16,224 nucleotides of DNA, taken from JBLIAZ01 sp047632015 (GTDB taxonomy: Bacteria > Bacteroidota > Bacteroidia > Flavobacteriales_C > GCA-002722245). The position numbers and the translations under genes were made by a program. Positions 1-8,567 of this stretch are shown in pieces. The notes under the pieces were generated by a model. The model was not told the DNA's origin. It ran no database searches and saw only the letters and a program-made list of their open reading frames with translations. The DNA lies in assembly GCA_047632015.1 (NCBI GenBank), contig JBLIBC010000027.1, positions 1 to 16,224 on the forward strand, in the 5' to 3' direction. Position 1 is the stretch's first letter. The number at the start of each line of letters is the position of its first letter.

Positions 1-291
1 AGCAGTTCCATTGTTTGTAAATCCTTTTTTCAAATTCAAAGTACCATCTACTTGAAAGCTGGAGGATACAGCATTCACGACATCTCCTGCTGCAATAAAT
101 TCTGCCCCATTATTAACAACGATGGTTCCGTTGTCGGAGGTGGTGGTGACGGTTGACGAAGAAGGAATGGTGACTGCGCTGTTTGTCCCAACTTTAAAGT
201 ACGCTCCTTTTATCTTTAATTCTAGCGTAATCACCTGGCTATAAGAGGTTAAGCATAGAAAAAGGAGAAGTATGGTACCAGTTGTTCTCAT
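1..291 (-). CDS. Secreted beta-strand-rich surface protein, N-terminal part only
   Basis: This is the first 97 codons of a minus-strand gene that continues beyond the left edge. The ATG at 291-289 is preceded directly by an in-frame TAA, so no longer start is possible. The product begins with a signal peptide (MRTTGTILLLFLCLTSYSQ), with likely cleavage near residue 19. The mature part is rich in Val, Thr, Asn, Ser and Gly, with short alternating stretches such as GTIVVNNGAEFIAAGD and VDGTLNLKKGFTNNGTA. That pattern is typical of beta-helix or repeated beta-sandwich surface proteins. In Bacteroidota such proteins are often large and exported by the type IX system, but the C-terminal sorting domain, if any, lies outside the window. 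I do not recognise a specific family. It is transcribed divergently from mraZ and looks unrelated to the cell wall cluster. The secreted nature is clear; the function is unknown. Confidence 0.65.
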   Translation of the reverse strand, partial: MRTTGTILLLFLCLTSYSQVITLELKIKGAYFKVGTNSAVTIPSSSTVTTTSDNGTIVVNNGAEFIAAGDVVNAVSSSFQVDGTLNLKKGFTNNGTA

Positions 292-298
292 TTATTAA

Positions 299-317
299 GT
301 TAAAGTTATGCTTTAAC
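299..317. repeat. Short perfect inverted repeat upstream of the minus-strand gene
   Basis: GTTAAAG (299-305) and CTTTAAC (311-317) are exact reverse complements around a 5-nt spacer. The element lies 8 bp upstream of the minus-strand start codon, so it is in that gene's 5' leader or near its promoter. It could be a small operator or a leader hairpin. With 7-bp AT-rich arms it could also be chance. Confidence 0.3.
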
Positions 318-562
318 TACGTATCTGACAAAAAAAAGCGAGCAATAACCTAATAGTTTTTACTTATCAGTACCTGATGTTTTATTAAGGTAAAAAAAGC
401 AGTTAAAAATCAAATTATTGCACCTCGTTTTGCTTGAATGAATATTAATATTTAAACAAAACCTCCCACTTGTTTACAAAGGACTTAAAGATTTAAAAAT
501 TAGTTAGTTGTGATGTGTGTAACTGTTAAATAACCTCCTTCACTTTGAAAGTTATAAACAAA

Positions 563-587
563 GTGGTAAATTGTGGGAGAATGTGGG
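563..587 (+). promoter_or_regulatory. Probable MraZ operator: three GTGGK boxes at 10-bp spacing
   Basis: GTGGT at 563-567, GTGGG at 573-577 and GTGGG at 583-587 are direct repeats, each separated by exactly 5 bp, so they sit on the same face of the helix. They end 29 bp before the mraZ start codon. In characterised systems MraZ binds tandem TGGGN or GTGG-type boxes with 5-bp spacers in its own promoter and represses or tunes the cluster. Motif, spacing and position all fit autoregulation of this operon. Binding itself is inferred. Confidence 0.75.
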
Positions 588-616
588 TATTTTTACCCCT
601 GTTATTAATGTGAATC

Positions 617-1087
617 ATGACAAACCTGATTGGAGAGTACGAATGTAAGGTGGACGCTAAAGGAAGGTTGCTTGTTCCTGCTGCGCTGCGTAAGCAATTT
701 TCGGCGGAAGCTGAAGGGAGGCTGTTCGTTAAACGAGGAATAGAGTCTTGTTTGGAGTTGTACCAAAAGCACGATTGGGAAAGGGTGAGTAAGCAAGTGT
801 CGAGCTTAAACCAGTTCGTAAAAAAGAACAGGCTGTTTGCTAGGAAGTTCATTAGTGGGGTGATGCAATTGGAAGTGGATAATGTAGGAAGAATATTACT
901 TCCTAAACCGCTTTTAGGTTATGCAGGTGTGGATAAGGAAATGGTGCTTTTCGCATACGGTGACAAAATTGAAATTTGGAGCAAGAAAAACTACGAAGCT
1001 GAATTGGATATGCCGTCTGAGGAATTCTCAGAACTAGCAGAAGACGTGATGGGGAGTGTAAAGCCAGTATCGGATGAGTTATCATGA
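617..1087 (+). CDS. mraZ: Transcriptional regulator MraZ
   Basis: This 156-residue DNA-binding protein is usually the first gene of the division and cell wall cluster and regulates it. Two SpoVT/AbrB-like half-domains are visible, each with the family D-x-x-G-R core: DAKGR at residues 13-17 and DNVGR at 88-92. This is the tandem swapped-hairpin arrangement that assembles into a ring. Length is near the family norm of about 145-155. The ATG at 617 gives the expected N-terminus MTNLIGEYECKVDAKGR. The 3' end overlaps rsmH by 14 nt, consistent with co-transcription and coupling. A three-box GTGGK operator lies just upstream at 563-587, so autoregulation is likely. Nothing in the sequence is abnormal. 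Confidence 0.96.
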   Translation: MTNLIGEYECKVDAKGRLLVPAALRKQFSAEAEGRLFVKRGIESCLELYQKHDWERVSKQVSSLNQFVKKNRLFARKFISGVMQLEVDNVGRILLPKPLLGYAGVDKEMVLFAYGDKIEIWSKKNYEAELDMPSEEFSELAEDVMGSVKPVSDELS

Positions 1088-1970
1088 TACCGTCCTTTTA
1101 AAGGAGAGTATTGATTTACTGGAGGTGCAAGAAGGAGGTGTTTATGTGGATGTAACCTATGGTGGAGGCGGGCATTCAAAAGAGTTGTTGAGCAGGGTAA
1201 AAAATTGTTCTTTGTTTGCTTTTGATCAGGATGAAGACGCGTTAGCGAATGACGTTAACGATGACCGATTAACTCTAATTCATGATAATTTCTCCTCTTT
1301 GGAAAAAAGCTTAACGCTTTACCAGGGGATTCCAGCCGACGGTTTGTTAGCTGATTTGGGGGTTTCAGGGCATCAGTTTGACGAAGGAAGCAGAGGGTTT
1401 TCAATCAGAATGGATGAGCCTTTGGATATGAGGATGGGAAAGTCGATTAAGCAGAACGCTAAAGATTTACTACATCGTTCTGAAAAACAAGAGATAATGA
1501 AGTTTTTGCGAGAAAACTCAGATTTGAGAAGGGTAGGAGTAATAGCTGATGCTATCAAATATCAGCAAGGAGAAGGAAGGATGAATACCACAGGGGATTT
1601 AGTGCAAGCAGTTAAAAAGTTTGCCGAACGAGGAAAGGAAAATAAATTGCTTGCTCAGGTTTTTCAAGCAATAAGGATAGAGGTTAACAATGAAATTAAT
1701 GTACTGAAAGAGCTTTTAATTCAAAGCGTTAAGGTGCTGAAGCCAGGAGGGAAGTTGGTGGTAATATCCTACCACTCCATTGAGGACAGGTTAGTAAAAA
1801 ACTTCATGCGTTCAGGGAATTTTGAAGGTGAAGTAGAGACGGATTTATTTGGAGTGCCAAATTCTCCATTGAAAGTAATAACAAGGAAGCCAATAGTGCC
1901 ATCGGACGCTGAACTGCAAAGGAACAACCGATCAAGAAGTGCTAAGTTGAGGGTTGCGGAAAAAGTATAG
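1074..1970 (+). CDS. rsmH: 16S rRNA (cytosine-1402-N4)-methyltransferase RsmH
   Basis: This SAM-dependent enzyme methylates N4 of C1402 in 16S rRNA and acts in the cytoplasm on the small ribosomal subunit; it was formerly called MraW. The 298 residues match the family length of about 300. The SAM-binding motif DVTYGGGGHS is at residues 26-35, the acidic loop FDQDEDA follows at 50-56, and the characteristic ADLGVSGHQFDEGSRGFS segment covers 93-110. DEPLDMRM (114-121) and the late YHSIEDRLVK stretch are also family hallmarks. The start at 1074 overlaps mraZ by 14 nt and gives the typical N-terminus (MSYHDTVLLKE). A 45-bp gap separates it from ftsL. It is the expected second gene of the cluster. 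Confidence 0.97.
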   Translation: MSYHDTVLLKESIDLLEVQEGGVYVDVTYGGGGHSKELLSRVKNCSLFAFDQDEDALANDVNDDRLTLIHDNFSSLEKSLTLYQGIPADGLLADLGVSGHQFDEGSRGFSIRMDEPLDMRMGKSIKQNAKDLLHRSEKQEIMKFLRENSDLRRVGVIADAIKYQQGEGRMNTTGDLVQAVKKFAERGKENKLLAQVFQAIRIEVNNEINVLKELLIQSVKVLKPGGKLVVISYHSIEDRLVKNFMRSGNFEGEVETDLFGVPNSPLKVITRKPIVPSDAELQRNNRSRSAKLRVAEKV

Positions 1971-2015
1971 TTAAGCAAAAGGGTAGGGTAAAAGTAAAAG
2001 CAAGGTAAAACGTAA

Positions 2016-2363
2016 ATGAAATTTTTTAAGAAAAATACGGACACTCCACAATCAGCGCCAGACAAAAAGCGCAGGTTAAGGGTGAACGATAAGTTTTTCT
2101 TTGATCAATTGCCTTTTGTGATTTTTTTAACTTTTATCGGAGTCCTGTACATAGCTAATTCCTACTACGTGGAAGGTACAGTGAGAGAGATGGAAACAAT
2201 AAAAAAAGACATTATTGAAGCGAAAAATGAATTTGTAATAGCAAAAACAGAGTCCAGTTTAATGGGGCAACGTATTGAAGTATTGAAGATAGTAGAAGTG
2301 TTGGGGTTAAAAGAGTTTGCAATCCCATCTTATAAATTAGAAAAAGCAGACAGCGGCGAGTAG
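2016..2363 (+). CDS. ftsL: FtsL-like septal membrane protein
   Basis: This small bitopic inner-membrane protein has 115 residues. A basic cytoplasmic tail (residues 1-26, KKRRLRVNDK) is followed by one membrane segment at about 31-49. A periplasmic alpha-helical stretch at about 52-95 is rich in Glu, Lys and Ile and probably forms a coiled coil. FtsL has poor sequence conservation, so the call rests on topology, size and position between rsmH and ftsI, where FtsL is always found. In the divisome FtsL links FtsB/FtsQ to the FtsW-FtsI synthase and helps switch it on. The gene is 45 bp after rsmH and 15 bp before the ftsI ATG. The spacer before it contains a few purine-rich GGTAAAA-like repeats of no clear meaning. 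Confidence 0.85.
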   Translation: MKFFKKNTDTPQSAPDKKRRLRVNDKFFFDQLPFVIFLTFIGVLYIANSYYVEGTVREMETIKKDIIEAKNEFVIAKTESSLMGQRIEVLKIVEVLGLKEFAIPSYKLEKADSGE

Positions 2364-2378
2364 CTGCTAAAATTGTCA

Positions 2379-4472
2379 ATGGAAAAGAAAAAAATCATAT
2401 TAGCGAGGGTCTATGTGTTCTTCTTCCTCCTCCTCGTCTTCGCATTTTTCATAGGATTTCAAATAGTAAACATCCAGTATTTTAAATCGGCCGAAATTGT
2501 GGAGCGTGTAAAAACGACATCCGCAGGTTATCGTCCAGTTCCTGCCGATCGAGGTGATATTTATGCTAGCGATGGTAGTTTACTTGCCACTTCTTTACAC
2601 AACTACATAGTCGGAATGGATTTGCATTCAAAGGCATTGACTAATGAAAATTTCAATCTGTATTTAGGTCCTTTGTGTGATTCCTTGTCAGTGTTACTGG
2701 GTGAAAAGTCGAGTGATCAATATAAAGTCGAGCTTGTTCAGGCAAGAAAAGAGAGAAGAGGGTGGTATAAAATATCCAATGAGATGACTTACCCTCAATT
2801 TAAAAGATTAAGAAAATTTCCATTGTATGAGCTAGGTCGTTATAAAAGTGGATTGGTGTACAAAAAAGAAATCGTAAGAGAAAGACCTTTTGATGTGTTA
2901 GCCGAAAGAACCATTGGGAAGAAAGTGCCTTATGGTTTGGAAGGAGCTTACAATCATTATTTGAGCGGAACTTCAGGAGAGCAGTATCAACGGAAAATTC
3001 CAGGAGGAGTTTGGGTGTCTGTTAATGACAGAAATTCTGTTGATCCGCAGGATGGATACGACGTATATTCCACAATTGACATTGGAATGCAGGAGATTGT
3101 AAATAATGCGCTAAAAGATCAGTTACTTCATCATCGGGCAGATCATGGTTGTGCAATTGTAATGGAAACAAGTACGGGAAAAATAAAAGCGATTGCCAAT
3201 TTGAAGGTAGATACGATGGGGAATGCAGGGGAACAATGGAATTATGCGGTTGGTGATGCGGTTGAGCCTGGTTCAACATTCAAACTTGCAAGTATGATGG
3301 CGCTTTTGGAGGACAAGCATGTGGCATTAACTGATATGATTGATGTTGGTTTTGGTGTGGAAAAATATTACGATCGAAAAATGAGAGATTCTCATTTGTA
3401 CAATGAACGCAAGATAATGTCAGTTCGTGAAGTTTTTGAAGCTTCGTCAAATGTGGGAATAGCACAAATGGTTACCAAAGCTTATGGTGATAATCCTCAA
3501 GAGTTCATTGACCGCTTGTTTGGATTTAGACTGAACGAAAAACTTGATTTAAAAATTCACGGGGAACCATCGCCAAAAATTAAAAATCCATCACAAAAAG
3601 ACCAATGGTCAGGAATTACATTGCCATGGATGTCTATAGGTTATGAGGTGGCATTAACTCCATTGCAAATTTTGTCGTTTTACAATGCGGTTGCTAATGA
3701 CGGAAATTTACTAAGACCAACCTTTGTTGAAAAGGTTTGTGATAAGCAAGAGGTCGTGGTGCCATTTAGTCCAAAATTAATTAAGAAAGCAATTTGTTCT
3801 AAGGAGACGTTACAACAAGTTCAATCTCTTTTAGAAGGAGTTGTTTTAAATGGGACTGCAAAAAAGGGGTTTAAGGGTACACCTTATTCTGTGGCGGGGA
3901 AAACAGGAACAGCTCAGTTGAATTATTGGAGCAGAAAGAAAGGTGAGAAAAAACAGTACATAGCGTCCTTTGCTGGGTATTTTCCTGCTGACAAACCTAC
4001 GTATACATGTATTGTCATGGTTACCAACCCAACACGAAATGGATTTTATGGTAGCCAAGTAGCACTTCCTGTCTTTAGAAAAATATCTGACAGGTTGTAC
4101 TCCACTTCGCCATCCCTAAGACGAGTGCTGGCAAAGGAAAAAGTGAAAGAAAAGATGTTGTTAAAAGGAGGAGCTAAATTCGATTACGAAACGGTTGCAA
4201 AAAAACTGTCCTTACCAACCTTAGCTAATAACATTGACGGAGAATGGGTTCAAGCCAATTATTCCAATAAATTGTTGGAGGTCAAAACAAAAAAAATGAT
4301 AAGTAAAGGTGTGCCAAACGTGAAGTCATTAGGACTAAGGGACGCAGTGTATCTTCTTGAAAATGCAGGATTAAATGTAGTGGTTAAAGGAAGTGGGAAA
4401 GTGGTTAAGCAAAGCCTTCAGCCTGGGAGTAAAATAATTAGAGGAAAAACAATTGAATTGATATTAGCGTAA
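2379..4472 (+). CDS. ftsI: Septal penicillin-binding protein FtsI (PBP3) with PASTA domain
   Basis: This monofunctional class B transpeptidase cross-links septal peptidoglycan in the periplasm. From the ATG at 2379 it has 697 residues; an in-frame TTG two codons upstream is a less likely start. A single membrane anchor spans about residues 8-31, followed by the non-catalytic dimerisation region (RPVPADRGDIYASDG near 52-66). The transpeptidase domain has the active-site STFK (catalytic Ser299, Lys302), the SSN motif (356-358) and KTG (508-510). The C-terminus (about 638-697) is a PASTA domain, common in Bacteroidota FtsI and absent from E. coli PBP3. The stop codon overlaps the murE start in a TAATG junction. 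All catalytic motifs are intact, so it should be active. It works with FtsW, encoded downstream. Confidence 0.96.
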   Translation: MEKKKIILARVYVFFFLLLVFAFFIGFQIVNIQYFKSAEIVERVKTTSAGYRPVPADRGDIYASDGSLLATSLHNYIVGMDLHSKALTNENFNLYLGPLCDSLSVLLGEKSSDQYKVELVQARKERRGWYKISNEMTYPQFKRLRKFPLYELGRYKSGLVYKKEIVRERPFDVLAERTIGKKVPYGLEGAYNHYLSGTSGEQYQRKIPGGVWVSVNDRNSVDPQDGYDVYSTIDIGMQEIVNNALKDQLLHHRADHGCAIVMETSTGKIKAIANLKVDTMGNAGEQWNYAVGDAVEPGSTFKLASMMALLEDKHVALTDMIDVGFGVEKYYDRKMRDSHLYNERKIMSVREVFEASSNVGIAQMVTKAYGDNPQEFIDRLFGFRLNEKLDLKIHGEPSPKIKNPSQKDQWSGITLPWMSIGYEVALTPLQILSFYNAVANDGNLLRPTFVEKVCDKQEVVVPFSPKLIKKAICSKETLQQVQSLLEGVVLNGTAKKGFKGTPYSVAGKTGTAQLNYWSRKKGEKKQYIASFAGYFPADKPTYTCIVMVTNPTRNGFYGSQVALPVFRKISDRLYSTSPSLRRVLAKEKVKEKMLLKGGAKFDYETVAKKLSLPTLANNIDGEWVQANYSNKLLEVKTKKMISKGVPNVKSLGLRDAVYLLENAGLNVVVKGSGKVVKQSLQPGSKIIRGKTIELILA

Positions 4473-5935
4473 TGAAATTACTGTCTGATTTACTATACAA
4501 AGCGGGAATTGATAACATGAATGGGACGACCAATTTGGCCATTTCCTCCGTGTGTTTTGATTCAAGAAAAGTTGGGATAGCGTCCGTTTTTGTGGCCACT
4601 AGAGGTACGCAAGTTGACGGACACAACTACATTGAAACAGCCATTGAAAAAGGTGCAGTTGCAGTAGTGTGTGAAGAGTTTCCAACGGAACTAAACGAAA
4701 AAATTACTTACATTAAAGTGAAGGATTCTTCCTTTGCCTTAGGAATCATTGCCAGTAATTTTTACGATCAACCGTCAAGCAAAATTAAGCTAGTGGGGGT
4801 TACAGGAACCAACGGAAAAACAACTACTGTGAGTTTATTGTTCCTGCTATACAGGAGCCTAGGAAAAAAAGTAGGATTGTTGTCCACGGTGAAAAATCAA
4901 ATTAACGGGGAAGTTATTCCATCCACTCATACTACTGGAGACGCTGTTGAAATCAACAGAACATTAGCCAAAATGGTGGAGGAAGATTGCAAGTACTGCT
5001 TCATGGAAGTGAGCTCTCACGCCATTCATCAAAATAGGATTGCAGGATTGGAATTTGACCTTGCTATATTTTCCAACTTGTCTCATGATCATTTGGATTA
5101 TCATAAAACTTTTGATGAGTACATACTAGCAAAAAAGAAGTTTTTTGACGACTTATCTTCTGATGCGATTGCACTAATTAACAGTGATGAAAAGCACGGT
5201 TCAACCATGATTAACAACACCCAAGCAAAAGTGTACAGTTATGGTTTACGAACCATGGCGGATTTCAAATGCCGCATCATCGAAAACACCTTTGCAGGTT
5301 TACAATTGGAAATTGATGGACAGGAAGTGTGGAGCAGGTTGATAGGCACATTTAACGCTTACAATTTATTAGCAGTGTATGCTGCGGCCATCTTGTTACA
5401 GGAGGAAAAAATCCAAGCACTTACTAGCTTAAGTAACTTGAGTTCAGTGGAAGGAAGGTTTCAATACTTCAAGTCAGAACAAAACACCATAGCTATTGTG
5501 GATTACGCACATACGCCAGACGCTTTAAAAAAGGTATTGGACACCATTGGTGACATTCGTGAAGGCGCCGAAAAAGTGATAACCGTAGTAGGTTGTGGAG
5601 GAGACAGGGACAAAGAAAAAAGATCGGTCATGGCAAAAATCGCTTGCAGGTTAAGTGATCAAGTTATTTTGACATCTGATAATCCTCGAAGTGAAAACCC
5701 AGAGGCAATCATCAACGATATGAAAATCGGTTTAGAGGCTGCCGACTTAAAAAAGGTGCTGTCAATTACAGACAGGTTTGAAGCAATTAAAACGGCTTGC
5801 ATGCTTTCCGGTGAGAATGACATTGTACTTGTAGCAGGGAAAGGGCACGAAAAATACCAAGACATTAAAGGAGTAAAACATCCTTTTGACGATAAAGAAA
5901 CCTTAGAAGAATCATTTAAAATGCTAGGTAAATAA
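4472..5935 (+). CDS. murE: UDP-MurNAc-L-Ala-D-Glu:meso-diaminopimelate ligase MurE
   Basis: This cytoplasmic ATP-dependent ligase adds the third amino acid of the peptidoglycan stem peptide. The 487 residues match the family. The N-terminal UDP-substrate domain (about 1-100) contains the typical SSVCFDSRKV stretch. The P-loop is GTNGKTT near 112-118, and the central domain carries SHDHLDYH (204-211) with a lysine cluster at 221-223 that includes the expected carbamylated lysine. The C-terminal domain includes VDYAHTPDALKK (343-354) and DNPR at 403-406. The DNPR motif is the known signature for meso-diaminopimelate over L-lysine, so diaminopimelate-type peptidoglycan is predicted. The gene is joined to ftsI upstream and mraY downstream by 1-nt TAATG overlaps, so translation of the three is probably coupled. 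Confidence 0.97.
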   Translation: MKLLSDLLYKAGIDNMNGTTNLAISSVCFDSRKVGIASVFVATRGTQVDGHNYIETAIEKGAVAVVCEEFPTELNEKITYIKVKDSSFALGIIASNFYDQPSSKIKLVGVTGTNGKTTTVSLLFLLYRSLGKKVGLLSTVKNQINGEVIPSTHTTGDAVEINRTLAKMVEEDCKYCFMEVSSHAIHQNRIAGLEFDLAIFSNLSHDHLDYHKTFDEYILAKKKFFDDLSSDAIALINSDEKHGSTMINNTQAKVYSYGLRTMADFKCRIIENTFAGLQLEIDGQEVWSRLIGTFNAYNLLAVYAAAILLQEEKIQALTSLSNLSSVEGRFQYFKSEQNTIAIVDYAHTPDALKKVLDTIGDIREGAEKVITVVGCGGDRDKEKRSVMAKIACRLSDQVILTSDNPRSENPEAIINDMKIGLEAADLKKVLSITDRFEAIKTACMLSGENDIVLVAGKGHEKYQDIKGVKHPFDDKETLEESFKMLGK

Positions 5936-7164
5936 TGTTATACGAATTATTCCAATACCTCCATAATGAGCTAAATTTCCCAGGTGCAGGTGTGTTTCAT
6001 TACATCACCTTCAGAGCAGGAATGGCCATTATTTTATCACTGATTATTTCCATGTTATTGGGAAAGCGAATCATTCGTTTGCTGCACAGATTGCAAGTGG
6101 GTGAGTCGGTTCGTGATTTAGGTTTGGATGGTCAAAAGGAAAAAGAAGGAACACCAACCATGGGTGGTTTAATCATTCTTTCGGCCATCATCATCCCAAC
6201 TTTACTGTTTGCTAGGTTGGATAACATCTACATCATCTTGTTGTTGATATCAACCGTTTGGCTTGGTGCTATTGGTTTTTTGGACGACTACATCAAAGTG
6301 TTTAAAAAGAACAAAGAAGGACTACAAGGAAAGGCAAAAATTGTAGGTCAAATAGGCATAGGGCTAATTGTAGGGTTAACCTTGTTTTTTCACAACGATG
6401 TAGTAGTGGTTGAGGATGTTCAAACCAAGTACGAAATGGTGGGGGAGAAAGTGGTAAAAACGACTAGTAACTTAGAAGGAACAAAGTCCATGGTGACTAG
6501 TATTCCATTTTTGAAGGACAATGAATTTGATTATGGTTCCCTAGTAGCTTGGACCGGTCTTGATCCCGTTGATTGGGCATGGTTGGCATTTATTCCAATA
6601 GTCATATTTATAGTAACAGCAGTGTCCAATGGCGCCAATTTAACGGACGGAATTGACGGTTTAGCCACTGGAACCTCGGCAATAATTGGTGTTACGTTAG
6701 CCATTATGGCATACGTTTCGGGTAACGTGTTTTTTGCTGATTACCTGAACATCATGTACATACCTCATGCAGGGGAGCTTGTGATATTCATGGGTGCATT
6801 CATAGGAGCGTGCATTGGCTTTTTATGGTACAACGCTTTCCCAGCACAAGTGTTTATGGGTGACACAGGAAGTTTATCCTTGGGAGGAATCATCGCTGTG
6901 TTTGCTATCGCTATTCGCAAGGAGTTATTAATTCCAATCATTTGTGGCATCTTTTTAATCGAAAACTTAAGTGTGGTAATACAAGTAGGCTACTTCAAAT
7001 ACACTAAAAAAAGAATGGGCGCAGGGAAAAGAATTTTCTTGATGGCACCATTGCATCATCACTATCAAAAGAAAGGCATGCCGGAAGCTAAAATTGTAAG
7101 CAGATTTTGGATTGTAGGAATATTGCTTGCCATTTTATCCATCGTGACATTGAAGTTAAGATAG
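5935..7164 (+). CDS. mraY: Phospho-N-acetylmuramoyl-pentapeptide transferase MraY
   Basis: This polytopic inner-membrane enzyme transfers phospho-MurNAc-pentapeptide to undecaprenyl phosphate, making lipid I. The product has 409 residues with about ten membrane segments. Key motifs are GTPTMGG (72-78), FLDDY with the double aspartate at 117-118, NLTDGIDGLA (235-244), GDTGS (309-313) and the HHHYQKKGMPE loop (374-384). It is about 50 residues longer than E. coli MraY. The extra length is a hydrophilic segment at about 153-217 between membrane helices, probably on the periplasmic side. To my knowledge Bacteroidota MraY proteins carry such an extension, so it is not odd for the lineage; its role is not known to me. 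The start overlaps the murE stop by 1 nt, and the murD ATG follows after a single base. Confidence 0.96.
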   Translation: MLYELFQYLHNELNFPGAGVFHYITFRAGMAIILSLIISMLLGKRIIRLLHRLQVGESVRDLGLDGQKEKEGTPTMGGLIILSAIIIPTLLFARLDNIYIILLLISTVWLGAIGFLDDYIKVFKKNKEGLQGKAKIVGQIGIGLIVGLTLFFHNDVVVVEDVQTKYEMVGEKVVKTTSNLEGTKSMVTSIPFLKDNEFDYGSLVAWTGLDPVDWAWLAFIPIVIFIVTAVSNGANLTDGIDGLATGTSAIIGVTLAIMAYVSGNVFFADYLNIMYIPHAGELVIFMGAFIGACIGFLWYNAFPAQVFMGDTGSLSLGGIIAVFAIAIRKELLIPIICGIFLIENLSVVIQVGYFKYTKKRMGAGKRIFLMAPLHHHYQKKGMPEAKIVSRFWIVGILLAILSIVTLKLR

Positions 7165-7165
7165 A

Positions 7166-8524
7166 ATGCAGGAGGAGGAAGGTAAAGGAAAGTTAGTGGT
7201 GCTTGGAGGAGGTGAAAGCGGAGTAGGAGCAGCCATTTTAGGAAAAAAGAAAAATTATGAGGTCCTGTTGTCGGACAATGGAAGCCTCAAACAAAAGTAT
7301 AAAGACGTTCTTTTAAATAATGAAATCGAATTTGAGGAGAAAGGGCATAGCCTAAACCGCATATTTGAAGCGACTGTAGTGGTGAAAAGTCCTGGTATTC
7401 CAGACAAAGCACCCCTTATTCAGGAACTAAAAGGGAAAGGTATTCCTGTTATTTCTGAAATTGAATGGGCAAGTCGGTTTACTAACGCCAAGCTAATAGG
7501 TATTACTGGCAGCAACGGGAAAACCACTACCACATCCTTGATTTACCACATGCTTAAAAAGGCAGGTAAAAAAGCAGGACTAGCAGGGAACATCGGGTTC
7601 AGTTTTGCCAAACAAGTTGCAGAGGAAGTGGCTGAAAATGATGTCGATGTCTACGTGTTGGAGTTAAGTAGTTTTCAGCTGGACGACATCGATACCTTAA
7701 AAATGGATATCGCAGTGTTGTTAAATGTAACCGCCGACCATTTGGACCGTTACGATTACAAGCTTCAAAACTATGTTGACTCTAAGTTCAGAATATTGAA
7801 TCAAGCTGACGAAAAATCGGTATTGGTTTACTGCATGGATGACGCAACAGTGGTGGACAATTTAGCTAAAGCAAATTACCCAGGGAAAAGCAAAGCTTAC
7901 GGGTTAATAAACGCAGCTGATGAAGTTGCCGCAACGGTGGAAGACGGGAAATTACAAAGTGAACAAGGTTTTACAATGTCCACTCAAAACGTACTCCTCA
8001 AAGGAAAGCACAACTTGTTAAACGCCTTAGCTGCTGTGTTAGTTGGTGAAGAGCTAAAGTTAAGCTCCGAGGAAATTAAGGAAGCTTTAAGCAGTTTTCA
8101 AGCCATTGAGCACAGGTTGGAAAAAGTGAAAGACGTAGCTGGTGTGGAATACATTAACGATTCCAAAGCCACCAATGTGGATGCTACTTATTACGCTTTG
8201 GACGCCATGGCAAAACCAGTGATTTGGATTGTAGGAGGTGTGGACAAAGGAAATGATTACTCCGTATTGAATGACTTAGTGGCCAGTAAAGTGAAAGGGA
8301 TCGTTTGCTTGGGAACAGACAACAAGAAACTGTTACAAGCATTCACAGGAATGGTTAGTCAAATACAGGAGGTAGGAAGTGCAAAGGAAGCGGTGGATGC
8401 AGCAACTAAGTTGGCAAGTGAAGGAGATGTGGTGTTGTTATCACCAGCATGTGCAAGTTTCGATTTATTTAAGAATTACGAAGACAGAGGAATACAATAT
8501 AAGCAAGCAGTACATAAACAGTGA
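7166..8524 (+). CDS. murD: UDP-MurNAc-L-alanine:D-glutamate ligase MurD
   Basis: This cytoplasmic ATP-dependent ligase adds D-glutamate to UDP-MurNAc-L-alanine. All three Mur-ligase domains are present in 452 residues. The N-terminal nucleotide-sugar domain has LGGGESGVG (13-21). The central ATPase domain has TGSNGKTT (114-121), ELSSFQLDD (166-174), ADHLDRY (190-196), the expected carbamylated Lys207 and GKHNLLNALAA (280-290). The C-terminal domain has EHRLE (315-319), NDSKATN (331-337), GGVDK (357-361) and SPACASFDLFKNYEDRG (426-442). Every motif needed for catalysis is intact. It starts one base after mraY. The next gene, 43 bp downstream, is a separate diverged copy of only residues 311-452 plus a short degenerate lead-in. 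A 24-nt block in the two C-terminal domains is identical (8140-8163 and 8735-8758). Confidence 0.97.
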   Translation: MQEEEGKGKLVVLGGGESGVGAAILGKKKNYEVLLSDNGSLKQKYKDVLLNNEIEFEEKGHSLNRIFEATVVVKSPGIPDKAPLIQELKGKGIPVISEIEWASRFTNAKLIGITGSNGKTTTTSLIYHMLKKAGKKAGLAGNIGFSFAKQVAEEVAENDVDVYVLELSSFQLDDIDTLKMDIAVLLNVTADHLDRYDYKLQNYVDSKFRILNQADEKSVLVYCMDDATVVDNLAKANYPGKSKAYGLINAADEVAATVEDGKLQSEQGFTMSTQNVLLKGKHNLLNALAAVLVGEELKLSSEEIKEALSSFQAIEHRLEKVKDVAGVEYINDSKATNVDATYYALDAMAKPVIWIVGGVDKGNDYSVLNDLVASKVKGIVCLGTDNKKLLQAFTGMVSQIQEVGSAKEAVDAATKLASEGDVVLLSPACASFDLFKNYEDRGIQYKQAVHKQ

Positions 8525-8567
8525 ATAAACAACAAGTAAACTATAAACCAATAATTTAAATTAAACA

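Larger units (their letters stand above)
292..616. other. Divergent intergenic region between the surface-protein gene and mraZ
   Basis: This AT-rich spacer of 325 bp has no coding potential that I can support. It must hold promoters for both directions. I looked for the Bacteroidota promoter form (TTTG, about 19 bp, TANNTTTG). Only an imperfect -7-like TCACTTTG at 540-547 was seen, without a well-placed -33 element, so no promoter is called. Recognisable contents are the inverted repeat at 299-317 and the GTGGK box array at 563-587. Confidence 0.5.

Noticed and set aside
540..547. Bacteroidota -7 promoter element for mraZ
   Set aside because: TCACTTTG has one mismatch to TANNTTTG, and no TTTG lies about 19 bp upstream; the nearest TTG is about 29 bp away.
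526..852. Minus-strand frame of 108 codons across the mraZ start
   Set aside because: It is antisense to mraZ and its operator; its composition is that of a shadow frame.
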